Below the pieces are notes generated by a model. It saw only the letters and a program-made list of their open reading frames with translations. It did not search any database and had not been told where the DNA came from. Of a stretch of 64,000 bases of DNA, positions 1 through 8,066 are shown one piece after another. How positions within the stretch are numbered: the first letter of the stretch is position 1; each line of letters begins with the position of its first letter. The stretch comes from Embleya sp049739465 (GTDB lineage Bacteria > Actinomycetota > Actinomycetes > Streptomycetales > Streptomycetaceae), in the NCBI RefSeq assembly GCF_049739465.1, contig NZ_JBMHHY010000012.1, forward strand, positions 1-64,000, given 5' to 3'. Position numbers and translations under genes: made by a program.

Positions 1-161
1 CGGGAGCCACGGAACGCCGACGCGCATGGGGAACCGCCGGGGTCGTCGCGATCATCGCCCTGATCGCCTGGAACTTCCTCTACTTCTATCCGATCTTCAC
101 CGGTGAGACGATCACCCGCAGCGGGTGGCTGGATCGCATGTGGTTCAGCACCTGGATCTAG
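1..161 (+). CDS. C-terminal end of protein O-mannosyltransferase (PMT family)
   Basis: The frame is open from the window edge to a TAG at 159-161 and gives about 52 residues. They contain one hydrophobic helix followed by FLYFYPIFTG and end in DRMWFSTWI. This tail resembles that of actinobacterial dolichyl-phosphate-mannose protein mannosyltransferases, polytopic membrane enzymes that transfer mannose from polyprenyl-phosphate-mannose to secreted proteins. Only the last membrane segment and the tail are visible, so the call rests on that similarity. Most of the gene lies outside the window. Confidence 0.6.
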   Translation, partial: GATERRRAWGTAGVVAIIALIAWNFLYFYPIFTGETITRSGWLDRMWFSTWI

Positions 162-208
162 ACCCGGACCCAGTGCCGCGCCCGGCACTAGCGAGAGAGG
201 CTGCGCCG

Positions 209-784
209 GTGTCCGTCACGCGGGAGCAGGACATACGCCGGCGGGCCATCGACGCGACCCGCGACCTGGCCGCGGCGGGCGGCTACGACAGCGTGCAAAT
301 GCGCGACGTGGTCCGCCTGTCCCGCCTTTCCTCGGCCACCATCTACCGCCACTTCTCCTCCAAGGACCACCTGCTGGCCGCCACCCACCTGGAATGGATG
401 GCCGCCCTCGAACGCAGCGACACGGCCCACCCGCAGGGCGCCGACGCGGCGGAACGGGTCTGCGCGATCCTCCGCGATACCTGCCGCACGATGGCCCGTC
501 ACCCGAGGCTCACGGCCGCCCTGATCCACGCCCTCGGCTCCAGCGACCCGGGCGTCGGCGACTGCCACCGCGAAATCAACCGCATCATGAACACGATGTT
601 CCGCACGGCAATAGCCGACGAATCCAAAGCCCCCGACGAATTCGTCCACCTGCTGGGCATCGCCTGGGAAGGCGCCCTGTTCAGCTGGGCCTTCGGGCGA
701 ATGACGATGCAGGAAGTCGAACAAACGGTAACCAGATCCGCCCACCTACTCCTCCTGGGCGCAGCAGCGGAACCCAGCCCCTAG
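209..784 (+). CDS. TetR family regulator (KstR-like N-terminus)
   Basis: This 191-residue protein has a TetR-type DNA-binding domain. The helix-turn-helix reads roughly VQMRDVVRLSRLSSATIYRHF at residues 32-52, followed by SSKDHLLAA. The RRAIDA..LAA.GGYD.VQMR pattern resembles KstR-type lipid/steroid regulators. I chose GTG 209 because GAGAGAGG lies about eight bases upstream; the frame stays open further upstream to 125, but that part runs into the preceding gene. The C-terminal half is the ligand-binding domain and its ligand is unknown. It is followed by the tandem repeat array, with no obvious target gene beside it. Confidence 0.85.
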   Translation: MSVTREQDIRRRAIDATRDLAAAGGYDSVQMRDVVRLSRLSSATIYRHFSSKDHLLAATHLEWMAALERSDTAHPQGADAAERVCAILRDTCRTMARHPRLTAALIHALGSSDPGVGDCHREINRIMNTMFRTAIADESKAPDEFVHLLGIAWEGALFSWAFGRMTMQEVEQTVTRSAHLLLLGAAAEPSP

Positions 785-825
785 CAACTCGGAAACAAGC
801 CCAGCCGCACCCAAGAACGCAACCA

Positions 826-1295
826 ATCCAGCCCGTACAGCGCTCGCGGACAACCAACCCGAGCCCACGTCACGCCGGGACACCAACCACCCCAGCCCGT
901 CCGGCACCGAACGCCAACCCCAACGCACACCCGCAAGCCCCACCAAGCCCGTCCGGCGTTTGAGGACAACCCGGCGCAAGCCCAGCCACACCGGGGGGCG
1001 CAACCAAACCAGCCCGTCCGGCGCTTGAGGACAAGCGACGCATGCCCACGTCACGCCCGGACGCCAACCACCCCTGCCCGTCCGGCGTTTGAGGACAACC
1101 GACTCGGGCCCACGCCACGCCGGGACGCCAACCACCCCAGCCCATCCGGCGCTTGAGGACAAGCCTCGGCAAGCCCAGCCGCACCCGAGAGCGCAACCAA
1201 TCCAGCCCGTCCGGCGTTTGAGGACAACCGACACAGGCCCACGCCACGCCGGGACGCCAACCACCCCAGCCCGTCCGGCGCTTGAGGACAACCCG
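826..1295. repeat. Tandem array of eight ~64-bp units with a CCCGTCCGGCGTTTGAGGAC core
   Basis: The core (C)CCGTCCGGCG(T/C)TTGAGGACAA begins at 832 (degenerate), 896 (degenerate), 948, 1013, 1077, 1141, 1206 and 1270. Spacing is 64-65 bp except for one 52-bp interval. Spacers alternate between two forms, one carrying ACGCCAACCACCCC and the other CGCAACCAATCCAG. The core is a familiar dispersed intergenic element of Streptomyces, but here it forms a regular tandem array. It fills the gap between the TetR gene and the SGNH hydrolase. I see no reliable gene inside; open frames here are repeat translations. Confidence 0.9.
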
Positions 1296-1353
1296 GGCAC
1301 CCGGCACGGGCCATCGCCCGAACACGGGGCGCCAACGGGCGCAGACCGACCCG

Positions 1354-2190
1354 CTACGACGCCTGTCGACTCGCCGAAGGCGGCGTGATCGGGACGATGT
1401 CCAGCGGTGCCAACTCCGGCCGCTTCGCGGTGACGTGGTCGCCCGAGGACTGCCCACGAAGCCGCCGTCCGATCCACGGGACCAGGTGCTCCCGCGCCCA
1501 GTGGACGTTCTCCAGCCGCGCAGCGCCCGCGGTGACCTCGACCTCCTCCGCCGGCCACGGCGCATCCGGGTCGCCCTCCACGGCCAACCCGAGCGCCCGC
1601 CCGACCTTGAGCGCCACCCGGTCGTGCCCCTCCGGCGACAGGTGCAACCGGTCCTCGCTCCAGGCCCGCCGATCATGCAGCGAGGTGAGCCCCCACATGT
1701 CCGCCACCAGGCAGTCGTACCGATCCGCGACCGCCCGCAACAGCTCGTTGTAGGTGGCCACCTTGCCCCGAATCAGCTTGAGCACCGGCACCCACCGCGT
1801 ATCGAACCCGGTGAACACCACCACCCGCGCGCCCGCCGCCGTCAACGCGGCGACCGCCTCCTCGTACTCGGCCGCCAGCCGGTCCGGATCGCTCCCGGGC
1901 CGCAACACGTCGTTCCCACCCGCGCACAACGTCACCAGATCGGGCCGCGCCGCGATCGCCAGCGGCACCTGCTCCTCGATGATCTGGTGCATCAACTTCC
2001 CGCGCACCGCGAGATTCGCGTACCGCAACCCCGGCCGCTCGACCGCCAACCGAGCCGCGAACCGATCGGCCCACCCGAGGTAGTTCCCGTCGGGCCCGGG
2101 GTCGCCGACACCTTCGGTGAAGCTGTCGCCGATAGCCACATAAGAGTTGATTTCGGACAGGTTCCCGTGTGGATTCAATAGCTCGGCCAT
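1354..2190 (-). CDS. SGNH/GDSL-type hydrolase
   Basis: This 278-residue protein starts at ATG 2190. It has the block I motif AIGDSFTEG near residue 20 (nucleophile Ser), block III GGNDVL near residue 92, and a C-terminal DRLHLSPEGH carrying the catalytic Asp/His pair. There is no signal peptide, so it is probably a cytoplasmic esterase or lipase of the SGNH superfamily. The substrate cannot be read from sequence. The gene points into the tandem repeat array and is separated from the tRNA-Ala terminator by about 130 bp. Confidence 0.88.
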   Translation of the reverse strand: MAELLNPHGNLSEINSYVAIGDSFTEGVGDPGPDGNYLGWADRFAARLAVERPGLRYANLAVRGKLMHQIIEEQVPLAIAARPDLVTLCAGGNDVLRPGSDPDRLAAEYEEAVAALTAAGARVVVFTGFDTRWVPVLKLIRGKVATYNELLRAVADRYDCLVADMWGLTSLHDRRAWSEDRLHLSPEGHDRVALKVGRALGLAVEGDPDAPWPAEEVEVTAGAARLENVHWAREHLVPWIGRRLRGQSSGDHVTAKRPELAPLDIVPITPPSASRQAS

Positions 2191-2325
2191 GTCACCCGAT
2201 GTTGGCAGTCCCGTCCTCGGCTACGCGACCGTAATAACGACCCGCTCACCCAAGGTGGTCGCGGCGCGACCACCACGAGCAACACCGCCGCGCGCAACGG
2301 GATTCCCCCAACGCCGCAGGAAATG

Positions 2326-2363
2326 TCGAAAGCCCCGCCGGAAGAATCCGGCGGGGCTTTCGA
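2326..2363. terminator. Bidirectional rho-independent terminator beside tRNA-Ala
   Basis: A perfect 16-bp inverted repeat has arms TCGAAAGCCCCGCCGG at 2326-2341 and its complement at 2348-2363, with the six-base loop AAGAAT. It lies immediately downstream of the minus-strand tRNA-Ala. A/T tracts at the ends of the arms let it act in both directions. Confidence 0.85.
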
Positions 2364-2369
2364 ACCGTG

Positions 2370-2443
2370 TGGACCTGTGGGGATTTGAACCCCAGACCCC
2401 CTCGATGCGAACGAGGTGCGCTACCAGACTGCGCCACAGGCCC
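2370..2443 (-). tRNA. tRNA-Ala (anticodon CGC)
   Basis: The minus strand folds into a standard cloverleaf. The acceptor pairs GGGCCTG with CAGGTCC, with discriminator A. The anticodon stem is CCTCG/CGAGG around the loop TTCGCAT, giving anticodon CGC, which reads GCG (Ala). The T arm is TGGGG-TTCAAAT-CCCCA. No CCA is encoded after the discriminator. Confidence 0.93.
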
Positions 2444-2492
2444 AACGAGGAGAAACATTACCACCTCGCCGAGGTGGGTCGCGCACGGGTAT

Positions 2493-3677
2493 TCACTCGT
2501 TGCCGGCCCGGCGCCACTCGTGTTCGTACAGCGGCAGCGAGTCGACCGAGGCGCCGTAACCGGCGCGGGTGTCCTCGGCGTACTGGTCGAACAACGGGGT
2601 GGACGGGCGCGACGCTTCGGCCGGGTGGGGGTCGGGAACCGCGTGGATCTGCGGGCGTTCCGGCTCCGGTTCGGCGTCGCCGCGCGGGACCACCGGGGCG
2701 GTCACGTAGGTGGGCAGCGGGACCGGTACCGGGTCCCACGAGTCGCGGTCGTGCGGGCCGTCGCCGGTGGCCAGTTCGGCGATCCACTCGGCCAGCGCGG
2801 GCTCCTCCGCCTTCGGGTCGCGCCTGCCGCGGGCCGAGCCGCTCGACGAGCCCGAACCCGAGCCCGAGCCGCCGGCGCGCGGCGGCCGGGCCGTACGCGC
2901 CTCGCCGCCGGCCGGCGGGGTGGGCGTACGGGGTTCGGCGGCGGCGCCGTCGGGCGCCTTGGTCCGCACCCGCGATTCGGCGGCGGGACCGCCGTCGGCC
3001 GCCGTGCCCGACTTGCCCACGGGTCGGCCGAGTCGGCGCAGGCCCGCCTCGTAGCGACGGCGTTCCTGGACCCGCAGGTGGACGATGTACGCGGACAACA
3101 GCACACCGGGCACGGCCGGCAGCCACACCCACGCGAGCCCCGCCACGCCGGCCAGGATCGCCCCGGCGGTGAACGTGGCGAACAGGCTCGCGATCACCCG
3201 ACGCCGCCGCGTCAACAACGCGGCCCGCCCGTCGTCCCGCCGCACCGGCCCGGCGGGCCGCTTGCCCACACCGCTCTTGCCCTTGGCGCCGCCGGACCCG
3301 GACGACCCGGCGGACCGAGGCGACCCGAAGGTCCCGGCAGAGCCGGCCGATCCCGAAGAGCCCACCGACCCGGCGGACCCGGACGACCCGCCCGAGCCGG
3401 CCGCCGATCCCGGGGAGCCCACCGACCCGACCGCCCCGACGGACCCCACGGACCGAGCGGACCCCGCGCCTTCGGCACCCCCCGGGCCCGCCTCCGCGAC
3501 CGCCCGCGCCGATCGGCGTTCGAACGCGCCGCGGCGGGAGAGGATCCGGATCGCGGTGGTGAATCGTTCGGTCGGCCGGGCCTCGTTCAGCTCGTCCTGT
3601 CGGCGAAGCCACATGGGCACCAGATAGGCAGCCCAGGCCCCCACGATCGCTGCGTAGATCAGGCCGCTGCCGTTCAC
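2493..3677 (-). CDS. sepX: SepX/GlpR-type membrane protein linked to cell division
   Basis: This 394-residue membrane protein has an N-terminal helix (about residues 5-23), a long Gly/Ser-rich linker (about 63-133), and a closely spaced pair of helices (about 161-200) next to RRRRV, followed by a Pro/charged C-terminal region. Gene order identifies it: it sits with a GNAT protein, mogA, moaC, glp/moeA and galU, as does Streptomyces sepX. SepX is a conserved actinobacterial membrane protein needed for septation, and its corynebacterial counterpart GlpR is the membrane receptor for the gephyrin-like Glp. The start is GTG 3677. The SGS/AGS linker is low-complexity and probably variable. The identity is an inference from architecture and synteny. 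Confidence 0.75.
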   Translation of the reverse strand: MNGSGLIYAAIVGAWAAYLVPMWLRRQDELNEARPTERFTTAIRILSRRGAFERRSARAVAEAGPGGAEGAGSARSVGSVGAVGSVGSPGSAAGSGGSSGSAGSVGSSGSAGSAGTFGSPRSAGSSGSGGAKGKSGVGKRPAGPVRRDDGRAALLTRRRRVIASLFATFTAGAILAGVAGLAWVWLPAVPGVLLSAYIVHLRVQERRRYEAGLRRLGRPVGKSGTAADGGPAAESRVRTKAPDGAAAEPRTPTPPAGGEARTARPPRAGGSGSGSGSSSGSARGRRDPKAEEPALAEWIAELATGDGPHDRDSWDPVPVPLPTYVTAPVVPRGDAEPEPERPQIHAVPDPHPAEASRPSTPLFDQYAEDTRAGYGASVDSLPLYEHEWRRAGNE

Positions 3678-3969
3678 GCTTCACACGCTAAGCCGGATGG
3701 GCACCGCATCGTCGGATTAGGCACGGTGTGTCGCCCGATCCGCACTGATGCCCATGTGACGAATGATGCCCGTGTGACGAACCCGACTGGCATGACTGTC
3801 GGGATTGTCGCGACTGTGGATACAGCTGAGCCGGTCAGGGCGTTCGGGACCGTCGTTCTCCCGGAGGCTCTGGGGTCTGCCGAGGTGACACCGCTCATAT
3901 CTCCGGGAGAGTAGCGAAGTCGCGACATCGATGTGTCGATATGGCGGGATCGACACCGAAGAGATGCCA
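3678..3969. promoter_or_regulatory. sepX upstream region with an 18-bp tandem direct repeat
   Basis: This 292-bp gap separates the GNAT stop from the sepX start, so sepX probably has its own promoter. It contains two adjacent copies of TGATGCCC(A/G)TGTGACGAA at 3746-3763 and 3764-3781, differing at one base. The region is less GC-rich than its surroundings. Head-to-tail copies just upstream of a division gene suggest a regulator site. I cannot name the regulator. Confidence 0.45.
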
Positions 3970-4599
3970 CTACCAGGTGAACCCCCGGCTCTCCCGGTAG
4001 GCACGCCACCGCATCAGCAGTCCCTCCGGGACCTCCTCGGCGTTCAACGCGTAGGCGAGATGGTCGCGCCAGTCGCCGTCGATGTGCAGGTAGCGCGGGC
4101 GCAGACCCTCCTCGCGAAAGCCCAGCTTGTCCACCACCCGCCGACTGGCCCGGTTCTCCGGCCGGATGCACACCTCCAGGCGATGGATCCCGAGCCGGAA
4201 GAAGCAGTGGTCGGACACCAGCGCCACCGCCGTCGGCATCACCCCCAGGCCGGCCACCCGCTCGTCCACCCAGTAGCCGACGTGCGCCGAGCACATCGAG
4301 CCCCACGTGATCCCGGCGACGGTGACCTGCCCGACCAGTTGCCCGTCGTACAACACCACGAACGGCAACATCCGCCCGGCGCCCGCCTCGGCCCGCAAAA
4401 AGCGCACCATCTGCCGGAACGTCGGCCGCCGACCGGCCGCGGACCCCGGCGGTACGGTCGCCTCCCAGCGGCGCAGCCAGTCCCGATTGCGGGTGTGCAC
4501 CTCCTGCCAGGCGACCGCGTCCCGGGCCCGGATCGGGCGCAGGGTGACCCGGCCCTCGGTGAGCTCCACCGGCCACCCGCGGCTCAGCGCGTGCCCCAT
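3970..4599 (-). CDS. GNAT family N-acetyltransferase (RimJ/RimL-like)
   Basis: This 209-residue protein has the GNAT fold. VGYWVDERVAGLGVMPTAV fits motif A, the acetyl-CoA pyrophosphate loop, in a degenerate form. RLEVCIRPENRASRRVVDKL is the typical RimJ/RimL helix, and it is followed by LGFREEGLRPRYLHIDG. It probably acetylates a protein N-terminus or a small molecule; the target is unknown. Its ATG lies inside the end of mogA (16-bp overlap), so the two are translationally coupled. It belongs to the conserved sepX-glp-galU neighbourhood. Confidence 0.87.
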   Translation of the reverse strand: MGHALSRGWPVELTEGRVTLRPIRARDAVAWQEVHTRNRDWLRRWEATVPPGSAAGRRPTFRQMVRFLRAEAGAGRMLPFVVLYDGQLVGQVTVAGITWGSMCSAHVGYWVDERVAGLGVMPTAVALVSDHCFFRLGIHRLEVCIRPENRASRRVVDKLGFREEGLRPRYLHIDGDWRDHLAYALNAEEVPEGLLMRWRAYRESRGFTW

Positions 4600-5282
4600 G
4601 GCGGCTGCTGCGCCCCTCCGTAGCCCCCGCCGCCCTGGAACCCGCCGCCCGCGCCGCCGCCTTGGTAGCCGCCCCCGGCGCCGAAGCCGCCCTGGTAGCC
4701 GCCACCGCCCGGCGCGGGCTGCTGTTGCCCACCGGCACCGGCACCGCCCGCGCCGGCGAACCCGCCCCCGCCGCCGAAGCCGCCGCCCTGCTGGTGGTCG
4801 CCGCCCTGGAGCTGGGACACCACGTGCGGCAGCACCTTGGCCAGCACGTTGATCCCGTCCTGCGCGCCGCCCGGCGAGCCGGGCAGGTTGACGATCAGGC
4901 TGCGGTAGGTCCAGTGCGAGTCCTGGGTGATCGCCACACCCGCCAGGCCGCGGGACAGGATCGAGGTGGGCACCCGCTCGAAGTTCTCCATCCGGATCGC
5001 CTCGGCGATGCCCGGCACCTCGAAGCTGATCACCCGGCTGGTCATCTGCGGGGTCTGGTCGAACGGATTGAGCCCGGTCCCCCCGGTGGTGATGATCACG
5101 TCGTAGTGCCCGGAGACCGCGTCCCGCAGTGCCTGGGCGACCGGTTCGCCGTCGGGCACGATCTGCGGGCCGCGCGTCTCGAAGCCCAGCGCCTGCAGCC
5201 CGCGCACGATCACCGGACCGCTCTCGTCCTGATAGGTCCCGGCTGCCGCGCGCGTGGACACGGTGATCACCATGGCTCGCAT
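4584..5282 (-). CDS. mog: MogA/MoaB-type molybdopterin adenylyltransferase with a Gly-rich tail
   Basis: This 232-residue protein has a MogA/MoaB core in residues 1-155, with DVIITTGGTGLNPFDQTP near residue 60 and VNLPGSPGGAQDG near 132. The family adenylylates molybdopterin before metal insertion. Residues 160-232 form an unusual tail of Gly, Gln, Tyr and Phe (GGGFGGGGGF, GGGYQGG repeats) with no family counterpart. The start ATG 5282 overlaps the moaC stop (TGATG), with a second in-frame ATG at 5273. The core enzyme assignment is firm. The tail looks like a disordered low-complexity extension. Confidence 0.88.
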   Translation of the reverse strand: MRAMVITVSTRAAAGTYQDESGPVIVRGLQALGFETRGPQIVPDGEPVAQALRDAVSGHYDVIITTGGTGLNPFDQTPQMTSRVISFEVPGIAEAIRMENFERVPTSILSRGLAGVAITQDSHWTYRSLIVNLPGSPGGAQDGINVLAKVLPHVVSQLQGGDHQQGGGFGGGGGFAGAGGAGAGGQQQPAPGGGGYQGGFGAGGGYQGGGAGGGFQGGGGYGGAQQPPWGTR

Positions 5283-5803
5283 CAGACTTGCCCTCCGTCG
5301 CGTTGTGTGGCTGCTGTCCCGGTGTCCCGTCGCCAGTCGCCGGAGACTCCGCCCGTCTTCTGCTCCACCCGCACGTCGGTGATCACCGCGCCCGGGTCCA
5401 CTGCCTTGATCATGTCCACCACCGTCAGCGCCGCGACGGAGACCGCGGTCAGCGCCTCCATCTCGACGCCGGTGCGGTCCGCGGTGCGTACCGTCGCGGT
5501 GATCGCCACCGCGTCGTCGAGCACCGTCAGGTCCACCGCGACGCCGTGCAGCGCGATCGGGTGGCACAGCGGTACCAGGTCGGGGGTGCGCTTGGCGGCC
5601 ATGATGCCCGCGATCCGGGCGGTGGCCAGCGCGTCGCCCTTGGGCATGCCCTCGCCGCGCAGGAGTTCGATCACGCGGGCCGAGACGAGTACCCGGCCCG
5701 AGGCCGATCCGGTGCGGACCGAGATCTCCTTGGCCGTGACGTCCACCATGCGGGCCGCGCCGGCCTCGTCGAGGTGCGTGAGGTTCTTGGCGCCGCGCGT
5801 CAA
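5282..5803 (-). CDS. moaC: Cyclic pyranopterin monophosphate synthase MoaC
   Basis: This 173-residue protein matches MoaC throughout: HLDEAGAARMVDVT at the N-terminus, PLCHPIAL in the middle, and TGVEMEALTAVSVAALTVVDM with the active-site region near residue 112. It converts the MoaA product to cyclic pyranopterin monophosphate. The apparent start is TTG 5803 preceded by GAGGTGG. It overlaps mog by one base at TGATG. A hairpin separates it from glp, so moaC may begin a new transcript. Confidence 0.95.
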   Translation of the reverse strand: MTRGAKNLTHLDEAGAARMVDVTAKEISVRTGSASGRVLVSARVIELLRGEGMPKGDALATARIAGIMAAKRTPDLVPLCHPIALHGVAVDLTVLDDAVAITATVRTADRTGVEMEALTAVSVAALTVVDMIKAVDPGAVITDVRVEQKTGGVSGDWRRDTGTAATQRDGGQV

Positions 5804-5870
5804 CTTTCCACCTCATAGGTGTGTACCGAACAGCCCTGTGTCGTGCTGGGGCAACGTTAGAGGCACAACA

Positions 5871-5896
5871 GGGCGGCCCGCATGCGCGGGCCGCCC
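5871..5896. terminator. GC hairpin between glp and moaC
   Basis: The inverted repeat GGGCGGCCCG (5871-5880) pairs with CGGGCCGCCC (5887-5896) around the six-base loop CATGCG. It lies 18 bp past the glp stop and has no strong T-tract. It could terminate or attenuate the galU-glp transcript before moaC. Confidence 0.6.
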
Positions 5897-5913
5897 GGAC
5901 GCGGTCGTGGCGC

Positions 5914-7134
5914 TCAGCCGAGCAGCAGCACGGACACCTCGCCGCCCGCGGCCACCTCGGTGACCTCGGCCGGCAGGGTGATCAACGCGTTCGCCTTGGC
6001 CAGGCTGCCCAGCAGGTGCGAGCCGGTGCCGCCGACCGGTTCCACAGTGCCCGCGCCGACGCCCGCGACCGGCGGGGTGTACCAGGCGCGCAGGAACTGA
6101 CGGCGGCCCTCGGGCGATTCGAGCGCCGTCGAGCAGGAGGCGGTCACGGTCGGCCGATCGGTGACCTCGGCGCCCTGCATGCGCAGCAGCGCCGGGCGGA
6201 CGAACACCTCGAACGAGACGAACGCGCTGACCGGGTTGCCCGGCAGGGTGAAGATCGGCGTCTCGTCGGGGCCGATCACGCCGAACCCCTGTGGCATCCC
6301 CGGCTGCATCGCGACCTTGCCGAACTCGACCGTGCCCAGCTCGGAGAGCACCTCCTTGACCACGTCGTAGGCGCCCGCGCTGACCCCGCCGGTGGTGACC
6401 ACCACGTCGGCCCGGATCAGCTGGTCCTCGATCGTGTCGATCAGGATCTTCGGGTCGTCGGGCACGTTGCCCACCCGGTAGGCGATGGCGCCCGCCTCGC
6501 GCGCGGCGGCGGTGAGCATGTAGCTGTTCGAGTCGCGGATCTGCCCCGGGCCGATCGGTCGGCCGGGCTGGGTCAACTCGCTGCCGGTGGACAGGATCAC
6601 CACGCGCGGCTTGGGCCGGACCCGGATCCGCTCGCGACCGATCGCGGCGAGCAGACCGACCTGGGCGGCGCCGATCGTGGTCCCCGCGTCGAGCACGGTC
6701 TGCCCCGCGCTCACGTCGTCGCCGCGGCGCCGGATGAACTGGCCGCTCGCCGGCGCCCGGGTGATCCGCACCGTCGGCATGCCCGCGTCGGTCCACTCCA
6801 CCGGGACGATCGCCTCGGCCCCCTCGGGCAGCGGCGCGCCGGTCATGATCCGGGCACAGGTGCCGGAACCGATCGCCGTCTTGGGCTCGTTGCCCGCGGC
6901 GATGTCGTCCACCACCTCGAGCACCACCGGGTATTGCTCCCCCGCGTCGGCCACGTCCGACAGGCGTACCGCGTAGCCGTCCATCGAAGAGTTGTCGAAC
7001 GGCGGCAGGTCGCCGGTGGCGGCGACCTCGTCGACCAGGAGACTGCCGTGCGCGTCGAGCAGTTGCAGTTCGAGGGGGGCCAGCGGTGCGATCCGCCCGA
7101 GGATCCCGGCCAGGTGGTCCTCGACGCTCTTCAT
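5914..7134 (-). CDS. glp: Gephyrin-like molybdotransferase Glp/MoeA
   Basis: This 406-residue MoeA-family protein has DLPPFDNSSMDGYAV near residue 42, ARIMTGAPLPEGA near 94, the MPT-binding VVVTTGGVSAGAYDVV near 243, and FTLPGNPVSAFVSFEVF near 292. MoeA enzymes insert molybdate into adenylylated molybdopterin. In Corynebacterium the Glp paralogue also binds FtsZ and the receptor GlpR. The conserved location next to galU and near sepX argues for the Glp type. Its ATG overlaps the galU stop (ATGA, 7131-7134). Whether this copy is still catalytic cannot be judged from sequence. Confidence 0.88.
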   Translation of the reverse strand: MKSVEDHLAGILGRIAPLAPLELQLLDAHGSLLVDEVAATGDLPPFDNSSMDGYAVRLSDVADAGEQYPVVLEVVDDIAAGNEPKTAIGSGTCARIMTGAPLPEGAEAIVPVEWTDAGMPTVRITRAPASGQFIRRRGDDVSAGQTVLDAGTTIGAAQVGLLAAIGRERIRVRPKPRVVILSTGSELTQPGRPIGPGQIRDSNSYMLTAAAREAGAIAYRVGNVPDDPKILIDTIEDQLIRADVVVTTGGVSAGAYDVVKEVLSELGTVEFGKVAMQPGMPQGFGVIGPDETPIFTLPGNPVSAFVSFEVFVRPALLRMQGAEVTDRPTVTASCSTALESPEGRRQFLRAWYTPPVAGVGAGTVEPVGGTGSHLLGSLAKANALITLPAEVTEVAAGGEVSVLLLG

Positions 7135-8057
7135 GCCTGCATCTCCTCGTTCACGTACTGCCTCAGCCAGGTCCGGAACTCCGGTCCCAGATCCTCACGC
7201 TCGCACGCCAACTTCACGATGGCGCGCAGATAGTCGGCCCGGTCGCCCGTGTCGTAGCGGCGCCCGGTGAACAACACGCCGTGCACCGTGCCGCCCTCGG
7301 CCAACTCGCGGCCGGCCAGCACCCGCAAGGCGTCGGTCAGCTGGATCTCGCCACCGCGGCCGGGCGGGGTGTGCTCCAGGACGTCGAACACCGCCGGGTC
7401 GAGCAGGTAGCGGCCGATCACCGCGAAGTTGCTCGGCGCGGTGCCCGCTTCGGGCTTTTCCACCAGGTCGGTCACCCGCACCACGCCGGGCTCCGAGACG
7501 CCCTCGGGCAACATCTCCACCGCCGCGCAGCCGTAGAGGTGGATCTGCGCCGGGTCGACCGCGATCAGCGCCACGACGCTGCCGCCCAGCTCGCGGCGTA
7601 CCCGCAACATCGTGCTCAGCAGCGGGTCGCGCGGGTCGATCAGGTCGTCGCCGAGCAACACCGCGAACGGCTCGTCGCCCACATGCGGGCGGGCGCAGGA
7701 CACCGCGTGCCCCAGGCCGCGCGGATCGCCCTGGCGCACGTAGTGGATGGCGGCCAGCTCGCTGGACTCGCGGACCAGCTTGAGCCGGTCCACATCGCCC
7801 TTCGCGGCCAGCGCGTGCTCGAGCTCGTAGGCCCGGTCGAAGTGGTCCTCCAGCGCGCGCTTGTTGCGCCCGGTGACCATCAGCACGTCGCTCAGCCCGG
7901 CCGCGACCGCCTCCTCCACCACGTATTGAATGGCCGGCGTGTCCACCACCGGGAGCATCTCCTTCGGCGTGGCCTTGGTCGCCGGCAGGAAGCGAGTCCC
8001 CAGACCGGCGGCGGGAATCACGGCCTTGGTGATGTGAAACGGCTGACGCTCAGGCAT
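7131..8057 (-). CDS. galU: UTP-glucose-1-phosphate uridylyltransferase GalU
   Basis: This 308-residue protein has the nucleotidyltransferase signature AVIPAAGLGTRFLPATKATPKE (residues 12-33), the DDLI metal-binding loop near residue 140, VEKPEAGTAPSNFAVIGRY near 198, and RYDTGDRADYLRA near the end. It makes UDP-glucose from UTP and glucose-1-phosphate for cell-envelope and glycan synthesis. It is the first gene of the galU-glp pair. Confidence 0.95.
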   Translation of the reverse strand: MPERQPFHITKAVIPAAGLGTRFLPATKATPKEMLPVVDTPAIQYVVEEAVAAGLSDVLMVTGRNKRALEDHFDRAYELEHALAAKGDVDRLKLVRESSELAAIHYVRQGDPRGLGHAVSCARPHVGDEPFAVLLGDDLIDPRDPLLSTMLRVRRELGGSVVALIAVDPAQIHLYGCAAVEMLPEGVSEPGVVRVTDLVEKPEAGTAPSNFAVIGRYLLDPAVFDVLEHTPPGRGGEIQLTDALRVLAGRELAEGGTVHGVLFTGRRYDTGDRADYLRAIVKLACEREDLGPEFRTWLRQYVNEEMQA

Positions 8058-8066
8058 GGGCGCACA

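Noticed and set aside
826..1295. Regular repeats as a CRISPR array
   Set aside because: The spacers fall into two repeated types rather than unique sequences, the core is a known dispersed Streptomyces intergenic element, and no cas gene is present.
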